NCBI GenBank assembly: GCA_903909295.1
Contig: CAIVVG010000206.1
Location: 1-6,207 of the forward strand
DNA: 6,207 nt
Source: an uncultured Chlamydiae bacterium
Lineage (GTDB): Bacteria; Chlamydiota; Chlamydiia; Chlamydiales; SM23-39
Reading direction: 5' to 3'
Shown here: one piece after another, positions 1 to 5,078 of the stretch
How positions within the stretch are numbered: the stretch's first letter is position 1
Layout of the letters: every line of letters starts with the position of its first letter
Made by a program: the position numbers and the translations under genes
Notes under the pieces: generated by a model
Seen by the model: the letters and a program-made list of their open reading frames with translations, nothing else
Database searches by the model: none
Told to the model about the DNA's origin: nothing

Positions 1-155
1 ATGCCATCATGAGCTCCTATATCGACAAAAACACCATTTTTAAGATTTTTAAAGAAAGATTCATTAATGAATCGATCTTGTCCGCATTGACTATAGTAGT
101 CAGCGTAACAATAAGAACATAGGACCATGCAAATGAGCATTAATTGTTTAATCAT
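1..155 (-). CDS. FkbM-like SAM-dependent methyltransferase, exported, N-terminal part only
   Basis: This partial gene starts with ATG at 155 and runs off the left edge after 51 codons, so it is only visible by translating the minus strand to the boundary. Residues 1-18 form a hydrophobic, cysteine-containing signal peptide with a plausible cleavage after YCYA. The mature part begins with YYSQCGQDRFINE, the Y/SQ-x-GQD opening typical of FkbM-family methyltransferases. Residues 44-51, VDIGAHDG, match the first SAM-binding motif of that family. Known FkbM enzymes methylate hydroxyl groups of sugars or polyketides, but the substrate here cannot be told. An exported SAM enzyme is odd because SAM is cytosolic, so the hydrophobic start could instead be a membrane anchor. 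A GGGAG sequence lies 12 bases before the ATG, which is rather far. The gene is AT-rich compared with the DUF2608 gene. The family call is fairly sure; the catalytic C-terminal part is outside the window. Confidence 0.8.
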   Translation of the reverse strand, partial: MIKQLMLICMVLCSYCYADYYSQCGQDRFINESFFKNLKNGVFVDIGAHDG

Positions 156-312
156 CTCTACCAGAAACTCCCACTTATACCGAACGCGGCCATGTCTTTG
201 GAATTTCCGTTCTCACTCGCGACATATAACACCATTGCGCACGCATAGCTCCATCGAACAAAATTCTTTACGCCAGATGATAGCCAAGCCCTAAATTAAA
301 AATCCATTAGAA
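156..312. other. intergenic spacer upstream of the FkbM-like gene
   Basis: This spacer lies between two minus-strand genes and shows no convincing coding sequence. Read on the minus strand it has a TATAAG box (plus positions 174-179) with only a poor -35 match 18 bases upstream. That position would place the transcript start inside or after the GGGAG sequence, so I do not call it a promoter. A 23-codon reading frame (minus strand, ending TAA near 177) has poor initiation spacing and is not supported as a gene. Confidence 0.4.
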
Positions 313-335
313 AGCAGGCGATGAAAGAGCCTGCT
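313..335 (-). terminator. hairpin at the stop codon of the small hydrophobic protein gene
   Basis: AGCAGGC (313-319) pairs perfectly with GCCTGCT (329-335) across a 9-base loop. On the minus strand the stem is followed by TTCTAATGG and then five Ts, so the U tract is interrupted and displaced. The stem overlaps the TAG stop codon (334-336). It is a plausible weak intrinsic terminator that would separate this gene from the FkbM-like gene downstream. Confidence 0.45.
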
Positions 336-579
336 ATCGAAGGATCTTGACTCCTCGACACAGCGCTCCTAAAAGTCCCCCCGCACCCGCGCCCGCCATC
401 GGCAATAAGGTCACAGCTACGATCCTTTTAATGAGGGCATCTGTTTTAAGGGGCTCTTCCGGTGGCTTAGCCCTTTGTTCTGTCCATGTATTAACGCCTA
501 TCTGAGTCGCTTTGCAGGTCCCCAACCCGTATCCCACAACCACTCCTCTCCACACAGCTCGCCCAACAATCTGATTCAT
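334..579 (-). CDS. small glycine-rich hydrophobic protein, unknown function
   Basis: This 81-residue protein is not one I recognise. It has a glycine- and valine-rich N-terminal hydrophobic stretch at about residues 4-20, a polar middle rich in Pro, Glu and Lys (about 30-50), and a second hydrophobic stretch at about 52-74 with the run GAGAGG. Two hydrophobic segments around a polar loop suggest a small membrane or membrane-inserting protein; that is inference. Support for a real gene is a good Shine-Dalgarno (TGAGG on the minus strand, plus 588-592, 8 bases before the ATG), a plausible promoter just upstream and a hairpin at its end. It is divergent from the DUF2608 gene. Low complexity and short length leave a fair chance that the reading frame is spurious. 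Confidence 0.55.
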   Translation of the reverse strand: MNQIVGRAVWRGVVVGYGLGTCKATQIGVNTWTEQRAKPPEEPLKTDALIKRIVAVTLLPMAGAGAGGLLGALCRGVKILR

Positions 580-605
580 CTACAAAACCTCATTTTTGCC
601 TGGGA

Positions 606-635
606 ATTCTAGCATAAAAAATCATTTGAACACAA
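606..635 (-). promoter_or_regulatory. candidate promoter for the small hydrophobic protein gene
   Basis: On the minus strand TTGTGT (plus 630-635) is followed after 18 bases by TAGAAT (plus 606-611), a 5-of-6 match to the -10 consensus. The start would fall near 599, giving a leader of about 20 bases that keeps the TGAGG ribosome binding site. The -35 match is poor, so this is only a candidate. It lies in the 83-base divergent spacer shared with the DUF2608 gene. Confidence 0.3.
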
Positions 636-662
636 ACCATATCGGGCGGCCTCCTTCCCTGC

Positions 663-1514
663 ATGATGACGTTCCTAGTTTCATTGGTTTTATCGGCAGG
701 GCCGCTGATCGCCTCCCACCACGAGATCTACTCGACCAACAATCTGGAGTACATCGAGAAAGCCCTCTTAGGCCCCGATGCACTCGTGCTATTCGATGTG
801 GACTCCACTCTGATCGTCCCCGACGATGCCATCTTACGGCCTGCCAATGAGGATTTTCTCGAGGAATTGCTGGGAGGTGATTTCATTCAGAGTTCCCCTG
901 CTGGTCGCCGCTATCTGTATCGAGAGATTTTGCTGCAAGCGCCTCACTCTCTCGTGGATCCGGGGAGCGTTGCGTGTATTCAAAGGCTCCAAGAGAGGGG
1001 CGTGCCGGTCTTGGCTTTTACGGGAGCTCCTAGCGGCCATGTGGGAGCCGTTGCAAGCGTGGCCGATTGGCGGATCGAGGAGCTGCGGCATTTCGGCTTT
1101 GATTTCAGCGGGATGTTTGCAGAAAAAGGGGCCATCGAGCTTCCCAAGAGTCCGGACAAAGAATTTTCCCCTCGGTTTAAGTCTGGCATTCTTTTTTCTT
1201 CCCTTCATCCCAAGGGGGCTGTGTTACAAGAGTTTCTCCATGCGATTGGATGGGCTCCTCAACGGGTCGTTTTGGTTGATGATGAGCTCGAATATGTGCA
1301 ATCGGTGGGGCGTGCGCTGGAAGCTTTGGGCATTTCTTATACGGGATTCCACTACACGGCTGCTAGAGAACTCCCCGGCTCTTTGGAGAGGGAAGTCGCC
1401 CAATTGCAGGTGCTCTTATTCCTTGAACAGGGTCAGTGGCTGGACGGCTCACACGCAACTGACCCAGATTTCGAACCCATCCGGAAGCCACGCAGGTGGC
1501 TTCCTCAAGTGTAA
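663..1514 (+). CDS. exported DUF2608-type HAD-like hydrolase
   Basis: This 283-residue protein begins with a hydrophobic stretch (about residues 4-17) that reads as a signal peptide. HAD-fold landmarks follow in order: FDVDSTL with the two motif I aspartates at 45 and 47, the motif II threonine in LAFTGAP (T120), the lysine in LHPKG (K184) and the paired acidic motif LVDDE (D206, D207). This layout fits the DUF2608 family, common in Chlamydiae and some other intracellular bacteria. With the key residues kept, a periplasmic or secreted phosphatase is plausible, but the substrate is unknown. No Shine-Dalgarno is visible before ATG 663; a second ATG follows immediately at 666. The last 25 or so residues are rich in Pro, Arg and Trp and seem to lie beyond the usual domain end. 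Their DNA holds a perfect 9-bp hairpin. The gene is GC-richer than the genes at 1-155 and 1899-2870. Confidence 0.85.
   Translation: MMTFLVSLVLSAGPLIASHHEIYSTNNLEYIEKALLGPDALVLFDVDSTLIVPDDAILRPANEDFLEELLGGDFIQSSPAGRRYLYREILLQAPHSLVDPGSVACIQRLQERGVPVLAFTGAPSGHVGAVASVADWRIEELRHFGFDFSGMFAEKGAIELPKSPDKEFSPRFKSGILFSSLHPKGAVLQEFLHAIGWAPQRVVLVDDELEYVQSVGRALEALGISYTGFHYTAARELPGSLEREVAQLQVLLFLEQGQWLDGSHATDPDFEPIRKPRRWLPQV
1483..1504. repeat. perfect 9-bp hairpin inside the end of the DUF2608 gene
   Basis: GGAAGCCAC (1483-1491) and GTGGCTTCC (1496-1504) are exact inverted repeats around the loop GCAG. No U tract follows on either strand, so it is not a standard intrinsic terminator. It lies in the last codons of the DUF2608 gene, 16 bases from the second hairpin at 1521-1544, and could protect the mRNA 3' end or take part in termination. 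Confidence 0.5.
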
Positions 1515-1544
1515 AAAAAAGGGCCTTTGCATCCGCAAAGGCCC
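1513..1544 (-). terminator. strong intrinsic terminator reading in the minus direction
   Basis: GGGCCTTTGC (1521-1530) pairs perfectly over 10 bp with GCAAAGGCCC (1535-1544) around the loop ATCC. On the minus strand the stem is followed at once by eight Ts (plus A tract 1513-1520), a textbook Rho-independent terminator. It starts four bases after the tRNA-Lys 3' end, so it probably was the tRNA terminator. In the plus direction only ATTTG follows, so it would end the DUF2608 transcript less well. Confidence 0.8.
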
Positions 1545-1547
1545 ATT

Positions 1548-1622
1548 TGAGACTTGATGGGTTCGAACCATCGACCCTCTCATTAAAAGGGAGGGTGAAG
1601 TCCACTCTACCCAGCTTCATCC
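1548..1622 (-). pseudogene. tRNA-Lys(UUU) 3' half, with lost or scrambled 5' half (tRNA remnant or attachment-site scar)
   Basis: On the minus strand the sequence from the anticodon loop onward is a normal tRNA-Lys: loop CTTTTAA with anticodon TTT, 3' anticodon stem TGAGA, variable loop GGGTC, a perfect T arm (GATGG, TTCGAAC, CCATC; plus 1556-1572), the 3' acceptor strand AAGTCTC (1549-1555) and discriminator A (1548). CCA is not encoded. The expected partners are missing: CCTCC stands where TCTCA should pair, and no GAGACTT acceptor strand is found upstream. A D-loop-like GGTAGAG occurs, but 15 bases before the anticodon loop instead of the usual 7. So either this is a tRNA-Lys decayed by indels, or the 3' half is the copy left at one end of an element that integrated into tRNA-Lys. 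It is followed by a strong terminator. It is very unlikely to be a working tRNA as read. Confidence 0.6.
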
Positions 1623-1688
1623 AATCGTTATGAGCATGATTATAAGTGAGATGCTTGATGGATGCAACTGGATTTTATTGGTTTTTGA

Positions 1689-1727
1689 CGGTGCAATAGG
1701 AAGCTCGTTGCACCGCCATTGCACCGC
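1689..1727. repeat. TTGCACCG repeat cluster (one inverted and two direct copies)
   Basis: CGGTGCAA (1689-1696) is the exact reverse complement of TTGCACCG at 1708-1715, giving an 8-bp stem with an 11-base loop. A second direct copy occurs at 1719-1727; the two direct copies share TTGCACCGC over 9 bases and start 11 bases apart, about one helix turn. Regular spacing suggests a protein binding array, such as operator sites or integrase arm-type sites, but no binding protein is encoded next to it. Confidence 0.55.
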
Positions 1728-1786
1728 ATATAGCTATTATTTCTGGAGATAGGATTGCCTTGTAACAAGCGAGTGGTCATGTCTCC

Positions 1787-1810
1787 TCATACGCTCTTCA
1801 TACGCTCTTC
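1787..1810. repeat. 11-bp tandem duplication
   Basis: The unit TCATACGCTCT is present twice head to tail, and the period of 11 holds exactly over 24 bases. It lies 24 bases upstream of the promoter at 1835-1862. It could be replication slippage or a pair of operator half-sites one helix turn apart. Confidence 0.6.
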
Positions 1811-1834
1811 TCTAAGCTACGAAAACAGAACCCA

Positions 1835-1862
1835 TTGAATCTCGTCCCAAGAGTGTGATAAT
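1835..1862 (+). promoter_or_regulatory. sigma-70-like promoter for the double-GNAT gene
   Basis: TTGAAT (1835-1840) and GATAAT (1857-1862, 5 of 6 to consensus) are separated by 16 bases, and TGT directly before the -10 gives an extended -10 element. Transcription would start near 1869, leaving a leader of about 17 bases to the GTG at 1887 or 29 bases to the ATG at 1899. Confidence 0.5.
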
Positions 1863-1898
1863 CTCCCTATTACCTCCCTTAGAGTTGTGATAAAGCCT

Positions 1899-2870
1899 AT
1901 GAAAAAGATAAAAGTAGTCGTCGACTATGCCCCTACCGATGTTGATAACGCCGTTGTAAGAGAAGGGATCGTTGCATCCAATGAAAATATCTTAGGTGAG
2001 CGGGATAAAGCTTTTTCCATTTTTTTGAAAAATGATTCAGGTGAAATCCTCGGAGGGTTACAGGCATTTTTAGGTTCGGAATCCATCTATATTGACGTGT
2101 TATGGGTGGAAGGAAATCTCCAAAAACAAGGATACGGCACAAAATTGTTAGATGCAGCAGAACTAGAAGCCATTAACAATGGATGCATATTTTCTTTAGT
2201 GGATACTTGGGACTTTCAAGCGGAAGAATTCTATTTGAAAAAGGGCTATGAACAAATAGGAGAACTAAGGAATTATTGGCTTGGTCATTCAAAAATATTC
2301 CTTAGGAAAAAATTAAGGCCTACACAAACAACAGCTGTTCTAGATTTTCAAATACGCCCTTTAGTGAAAGCTGATATTACCCGAATAGTAGAGCGCTATT
2401 CTTTTCCTTGGTCATCTTCAGAAAAAACTCAGGTTCTTTGGAGCTCATATTATGAAGAGCAGGAAAGAGATATTCGTACTGTCGCCATATTAGAAAAAGG
2501 TCATGAAATTCTAGGCTATGGCAGCTTGCTTCGCAACTCAGAATGTCCTTTCTTCTTGAGCAGTGATATCCCAGAAGTCAACGCTATTTGGATTGACGAA
2601 GATCATCGCAGAAAAGGGCTCGGAACAGCGCTCATCAGATGGATCGAAGATCTTGCAACAAAGGAAAAATACGAGCGAATAGGGATTGGGGTCGGTTTAT
2701 ATAGGGATTACGGACCAGCACAACGACTTTACTATCAGCTAGGCTATATTCCTGATGGAAACGGGATCACTTACAAAGGCGAGCCCACTGTTGCCGGCCA
2801 ATCTTATCCGCTAGATGATGACCTCCTTTTGTGGCTGGTGAAACCTTTAAAAAAGGCAAAAAATGCCTAA
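1899..2870 (+). CDS. tandem-domain GNAT family N-acetyltransferase
   Basis: This protein is two GNAT acetyltransferase domains in a row. Counting from the ATG, the first spans about residues 1-140 and carries an acetyl-CoA-binding QKQGYG motif (Q-x-x-G-x-G, about 67-72). The second spans about 145-310 with RRKGLG (about 229-234) and the segment GLYRDYGPAQRLYYQLGYIP, typical of GNATs close to Firmicute proteins. GNATs move an acetyl group from acetyl-CoA to an amine; the acceptor here is unknown. Both domains keep the cofactor motif, so both may be active. The frame is open to a GTG at 1887; I chose ATG 1899 because family members usually begin at this point, and neither start has a good Shine-Dalgarno. 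The gene is AT-rich (a sampled line is about 35% GC) compared with the DUF2608 gene (about 55%), suggesting acquisition. It converges on the operon at 2902. Confidence 0.85.
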   Translation: MKKIKVVVDYAPTDVDNAVVREGIVASNENILGERDKAFSIFLKNDSGEILGGLQAFLGSESIYIDVLWVEGNLQKQGYGTKLLDAAELEAINNGCIFSLVDTWDFQAEEFYLKKGYEQIGELRNYWLGHSKIFLRKKLRPTQTTAVLDFQIRPLVKADITRIVERYSFPWSSSEKTQVLWSSYYEEQERDIRTVAILEKGHEILGYGSLLRNSECPFFLSSDIPEVNAIWIDEDHRRKGLGTALIRWIEDLATKEKYERIGIGVGLYRDYGPAQRLYYQLGYIPDGNGITYKGEPTVAGQSYPLDDDLLLWLVKPLKKAKNA

Positions 2871-2878
2871 AAGCCTTT
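2851..2878 (-). terminator. hairpin with U tract ending the minus-strand operon, shared with the GNAT gene
   Basis: Read on the minus strand, AGGC and GCCT pair around ATTTTTT and are followed by a T run. A longer alternative stem, AAAGGC (2852-2857) with GCCTTT (2873-2878), encloses it. The T run favours termination of the operon coming from the right. In the plus direction it overlaps the end of the acetyltransferase gene and is followed by few Ts, so termination there would be weak. Confidence 0.5.
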
Positions 2879-2901
2879 ATCGCAAAAGACAGGGCGCCTG
2901 A

Positions 2902-3786
2902 CTATTTCACCGGAAAGTTAGGGTCAGCCATTGTACGGCGTATGGAGCCCATTGTCTCCACCACTGCATGAGCCGCATCAGCGATAGTATGGGATGCCAT
3001 GTCTATACCGTCACCTGGAACTGTTAAAAATCCCGCCATTTTTACGCCAGTTTCGAAAGAAATTACTTTGTCTGGATCCATGTCGAATGCTTCACGCATC
3101 ATCTGACGATCTTGCTCAGGCAGATTGGCAAAGTAAGTTTTACTCTGCTGTGCTATAGGCTTTATTGCCACGAATCCTGCTACTGTCGCGGTAGCAAAGT
3201 TGCATCCAACGAGTGTCGAGCCTAGACTTGTTAGAGCAGTTGTCACAGCAACTTCCGAAACAGCAGAAATAATCGGGCTACTGATCCCTTTGGACTCTTC
3301 GGTTGAGAATTCATGTGTTGTAACCATCGCTGTTTCAGTCCCAATACCAATTTTGGACGATTTGACAAGATGCCCTATTTTATGGCCGAGGACTGAATAA
3401 CTGGCCTTCAAAATAGAAGAGAGGACGCCAGGTTCTTTTTCCGGGCCAGTTGGCGCTGAGTTCTCTGTTGATGACGGCGCGACGGTTTTGAGCTTAGCCC
3501 GAATTTTCTCTCGAGTGGTTGTAGCATTTTCGGTGGCTGCGGCCGCCTTCTCTTTCGCCATAGCAACCCTAGCCGATCTTCCTGCTAAGACGTCCTTGCT
3601 AGCGCCGGTCGTTTTATCCCCAGTCACCTGAAGACCCTGCGTAAGGCCCTGGCAGATCTTCCCCATAGTTCCGCTCACGTGAAGACCCTTTTTCGGGTTA
3701 CCCGATTTTTCGGTGAGAGCTAATTCTAATTCAAGTGGATCGACCTGAACTGGTATGTCTGAAACAGAGATAGGTTTGATGGCCAT
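2902..3786 (-). CDS. unrecognised 294-residue protein with long hydrophobic stretch; last gene of the coiled-coil operon
   Basis: I do not recognise this protein. The N-terminal 120 residues are polar and rich in Lys, Ala, Thr and Gly, with no signal peptide, and look partly disordered. A short in-frame repeat occurs there: GLHVSG (34-39) and GLQVTG (51-56), 17 residues apart and also visible in the DNA. Residues about 168-210 are hydrophobic and small-residue-rich without charges except one Glu near 178, enough for one or two membrane passes. The C-terminal 80 residues (NLPEQDRQMMREAFDMDPDK and on) look like a folded helical domain. It starts 15 bases after the upstream stop, with AAGGA 7 bases before the ATG, so it belongs to the operon but initiates on its own. 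A polar N-terminus, central hydrophobic region and no signal peptide would suit a type III secreted membrane-inserting effector or translocator in a chlamydia; that is speculation. Confidence 0.8.
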   Translation of the reverse strand: MAIKPISVSDIPVQVDPLELELALTEKSGNPKKGLHVSGTMGKICQGLTQGLQVTGDKTTGASKDVLAGRSARVAMAKEKAAAATENATTTREKIRAKLKTVAPSSTENSAPTGPEKEPGVLSSILKASYSVLGHKIGHLVKSSKIGIGTETAMVTTHEFSTEESKGISSPIISAVSEVAVTTALTSLGSTLVGCNFATATVAGFVAIKPIAQQSKTYFANLPEQDRQMMREAFDMDPDKVISFETGVKMAGFLTVPGDGIDMASHTIADAAHAVVETMGSIRRTMADPNFPVK

Positions 3787-3801
3787 AGTGATTTCCTTTA
3801 T

Positions 3802-4641
3802 TTAAAGCCGATAGAAAATGTTTGCCCATTTCCCATCATATGTGAATGTGGTGGATGTGGGAAGGATCGCATTGATCGCTACACAAACAGTTATTATTCC
3901 TACAGCGGCAAGGACTCCCCCCAAAGAATCGCTCTGCTTCTCTTTCAAAGCCTGTTTTGTCTCTTCGACATCCCTGTCGAGCTGCTGTAGGTCTCCTCGA
4001 ACCTGCACTAGATCTTCGTCTACTTCTCTTTGATTCTCTCGAAGACGATCAACCCGCTGTGCAACCTCTGGGATCTCTTGATGATTCAATTGCTCGATGC
4101 GCTGGGCGATAGCCTCTTCCTCCGCTCTTCTGCGGGCATCTACCACTTCCATGCGCTGAGCGAGTTCTTGATTCCCCTGCTGCAGGGCTGCAATACGACC
4201 TACCAAGATAGGATCGGGCTCGACCACCACAGGAGGCAGTGGGACTGGCTGCAAATGTCTTCGTTGCCGTGCGCGAAAGGCCTCGATCCGAGCAGCTCGA
4301 ATCTGGTCATCGGATGGCCTTTCAAATTGCCGAGGAATAAGGATGTTGTTCCTCCGAAGAAAATCAACAATCGGTTGCAACATCCGATGCGGACCCTCAG
4401 GCATTCGAATATCGTTCAGTAAAACGGGAATATAACGTTCCTTAACGAATTCAGTGTTCTCATACCTCTCCAGCGCCCCCAAAAAATCTCGATGCCAAAC
4501 CCGTAACTGCTCGGTCAACGGTGAATGATCCAAAGGATCTCTGTTTAACTCAACAAAAAATGATGCAAGCGTTGCAAGTATAGCCCTACGTTGAGTAGCT
4601 GCTGCCCCGAACGCTTGATCCACTGGAGCAATCGGATTCAT
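3802..4641 (-). CDS. coiled-coil protein with C-terminal membrane anchor, unknown function
   Basis: This 279-residue protein has three parts. Residues about 15-110 form a helical, non-repetitive domain. A Pro-rich linker follows (QPVPLPPVVVEPDP, about 131-144). Residues about 145-235 are a strongly charged coiled coil rich in Gln, Glu, Arg and Val. A single hydrophobic segment at about 240-260 (GGVLAAVGIITVCVAINAIL) is a likely membrane helix, leaving a tail of about 19 residues ending in FYRL. With no signal peptide this is a tail-anchored layout, with the coiled coil facing the cytosol or, if secreted, the host side. Its ATG overlaps the previous stop as ATGA (4638-4641), and AAGGTGG lies 6 bases before the ATG, so translation is coupled but also well initiated. 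It is probably the membrane anchor for the other coiled-coil products; that is inference. Confidence 0.8.
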   Translation of the reverse strand: MNPIAPVDQAFGAAATQRRAILATLASFFVELNRDPLDHSPLTEQLRVWHRDFLGALERYENTEFVKERYIPVLLNDIRMPEGPHRMLQPIVDFLRRNNILIPRQFERPSDDQIRAARIEAFRARQRRHLQPVPLPPVVVEPDPILVGRIAALQQGNQELAQRMEVVDARRRAEEEAIAQRIEQLNHQEIPEVAQRVDRLRENQREVDEDLVQVRGDLQQLDRDVEETKQALKEKQSDSLGGVLAAVGIITVCVAINAILPTSTTFTYDGKWANIFYRL

Positions 4642-5078
4642 TTGGATCCACCTTGGTGAGCAACCTTTATCAAAGTAGTGCCAACCACCCTCAAAAAGTC
4701 ATCTGTTTGAGACCGTTTCACAGGCATTTCCTTCCATGCTTGTGCTGTACGCCTTCTCTCTTGTATCCGCTGTTGAAGAACCAAAATTTTCTCTTTTGTC
4801 TCCTCAGTCGCGGTTTCCAAGGCTCCAGCGGATTGCCTAAGTGTATCGGCATCGCGCTGACACTCCTCTAATCGAACGCGAGCTCCTTGCAACGGATCAC
4901 TTGCTTCCGATAGCTGCACAGCTTCTGTCAGATCAACCAGGCGTTGCTCGTATCTCTCCACATCTTCCCAAGTTTGAACCACTCTCTCTTGAAGAGTTCT
5001 CAGTTCTTGCCCTACATCGCCGTTGTTTCTAGCTCTTACAAACGCGAGAAATTCATTCATTCCAGCAACTGCGCTCAT
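4638..5078 (-). CDS. small soluble coiled-coil protein, unknown function
   Basis: This 146-residue protein is not recognised. About residues 22-112 are a long, charged, heptad-like helix rich in Glu, Arg, Gln and Leu, with a short break near 58-65 (SEASDPLQG) that suggests a helical hairpin. The C-terminus (about 120-146) has a short non-polar helix, FLRVVGTTLIKVA, which might be amphipathic. No signal peptide or membrane helix is seen. Both ends overlap neighbours by 4 bases (ATGA at 5075-5078 and 4638-4641), so it should be made in step with both neighbours. A GAGGA sequence lies close before the ATG. A second possible start is Met7. Confidence 0.78.
   Translation of the reverse strand: MSAVAGMNEFLAFVRARNNGDVGQELRTLQERVVQTWEDVERYEQRLVDLTEAVQLSEASDPLQGARVRLEECQRDADTLRQSAGALETATEETKEKILVLQQRIQERRRTAQAWKEMPVKRSQTDDFLRVVGTTLIKVAHQGGSK

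Larger units (their letters stand above)
1623..1834. other. intergenic spacer with repeats between the tRNA remnant and the acetyltransferase gene
   Basis: No reading frame of note is seen here. The spacer contains the TTGCACCG repeat set (1689-1727) and an 11-bp tandem duplication (1787-1810), listed separately. It sits where the composition changes from the GC-richer DUF2608 gene to the AT-rich acetyltransferase gene. Confidence 0.5.

Noticed and set aside
177..248. 23-codon minus-strand frame in the spacer before the FkbM-like gene
   Set aside because: The GGAG sequence is only 2 bases from the ATG and the frame is short, so initiation is unlikely.
596..850. 84-residue plus-strand frame rich in Arg and His
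   Set aside because: It overlaps the start of the DUF2608 gene in another frame and has neither ribosome binding site nor recognisable content.
834..1208. 124-residue minus-strand frame inside the DUF2608 gene
   Set aside because: It is antisense to a well supported gene with clear HAD motifs.
826..1557. 243-residue plus-strand frame overlapping the DUF2608 gene
   Set aside because: It is a shifted-frame shadow of the DUF2608 gene with no motif or plausible composition.
1363..1620. 85-residue minus-strand frame crossing the tRNA remnant and terminator
   Set aside because: It is read through a tRNA fragment and a terminator hairpin and lies antisense to the DUF2608 gene, so it is an artefact.
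1548..1622. An intact functional tRNA-Lys gene
   Set aside because: The 3' half is perfect, but there is no 5' acceptor strand complementary to AAGTCTC, the anticodon stem has only three pairs, and the D arm spacing is wrong.
4030..4422. 130-residue plus-strand frame opposite the tail-anchored gene
   Set aside because: It is antisense to a gene whose coupling and coiled-coil pattern are clear.
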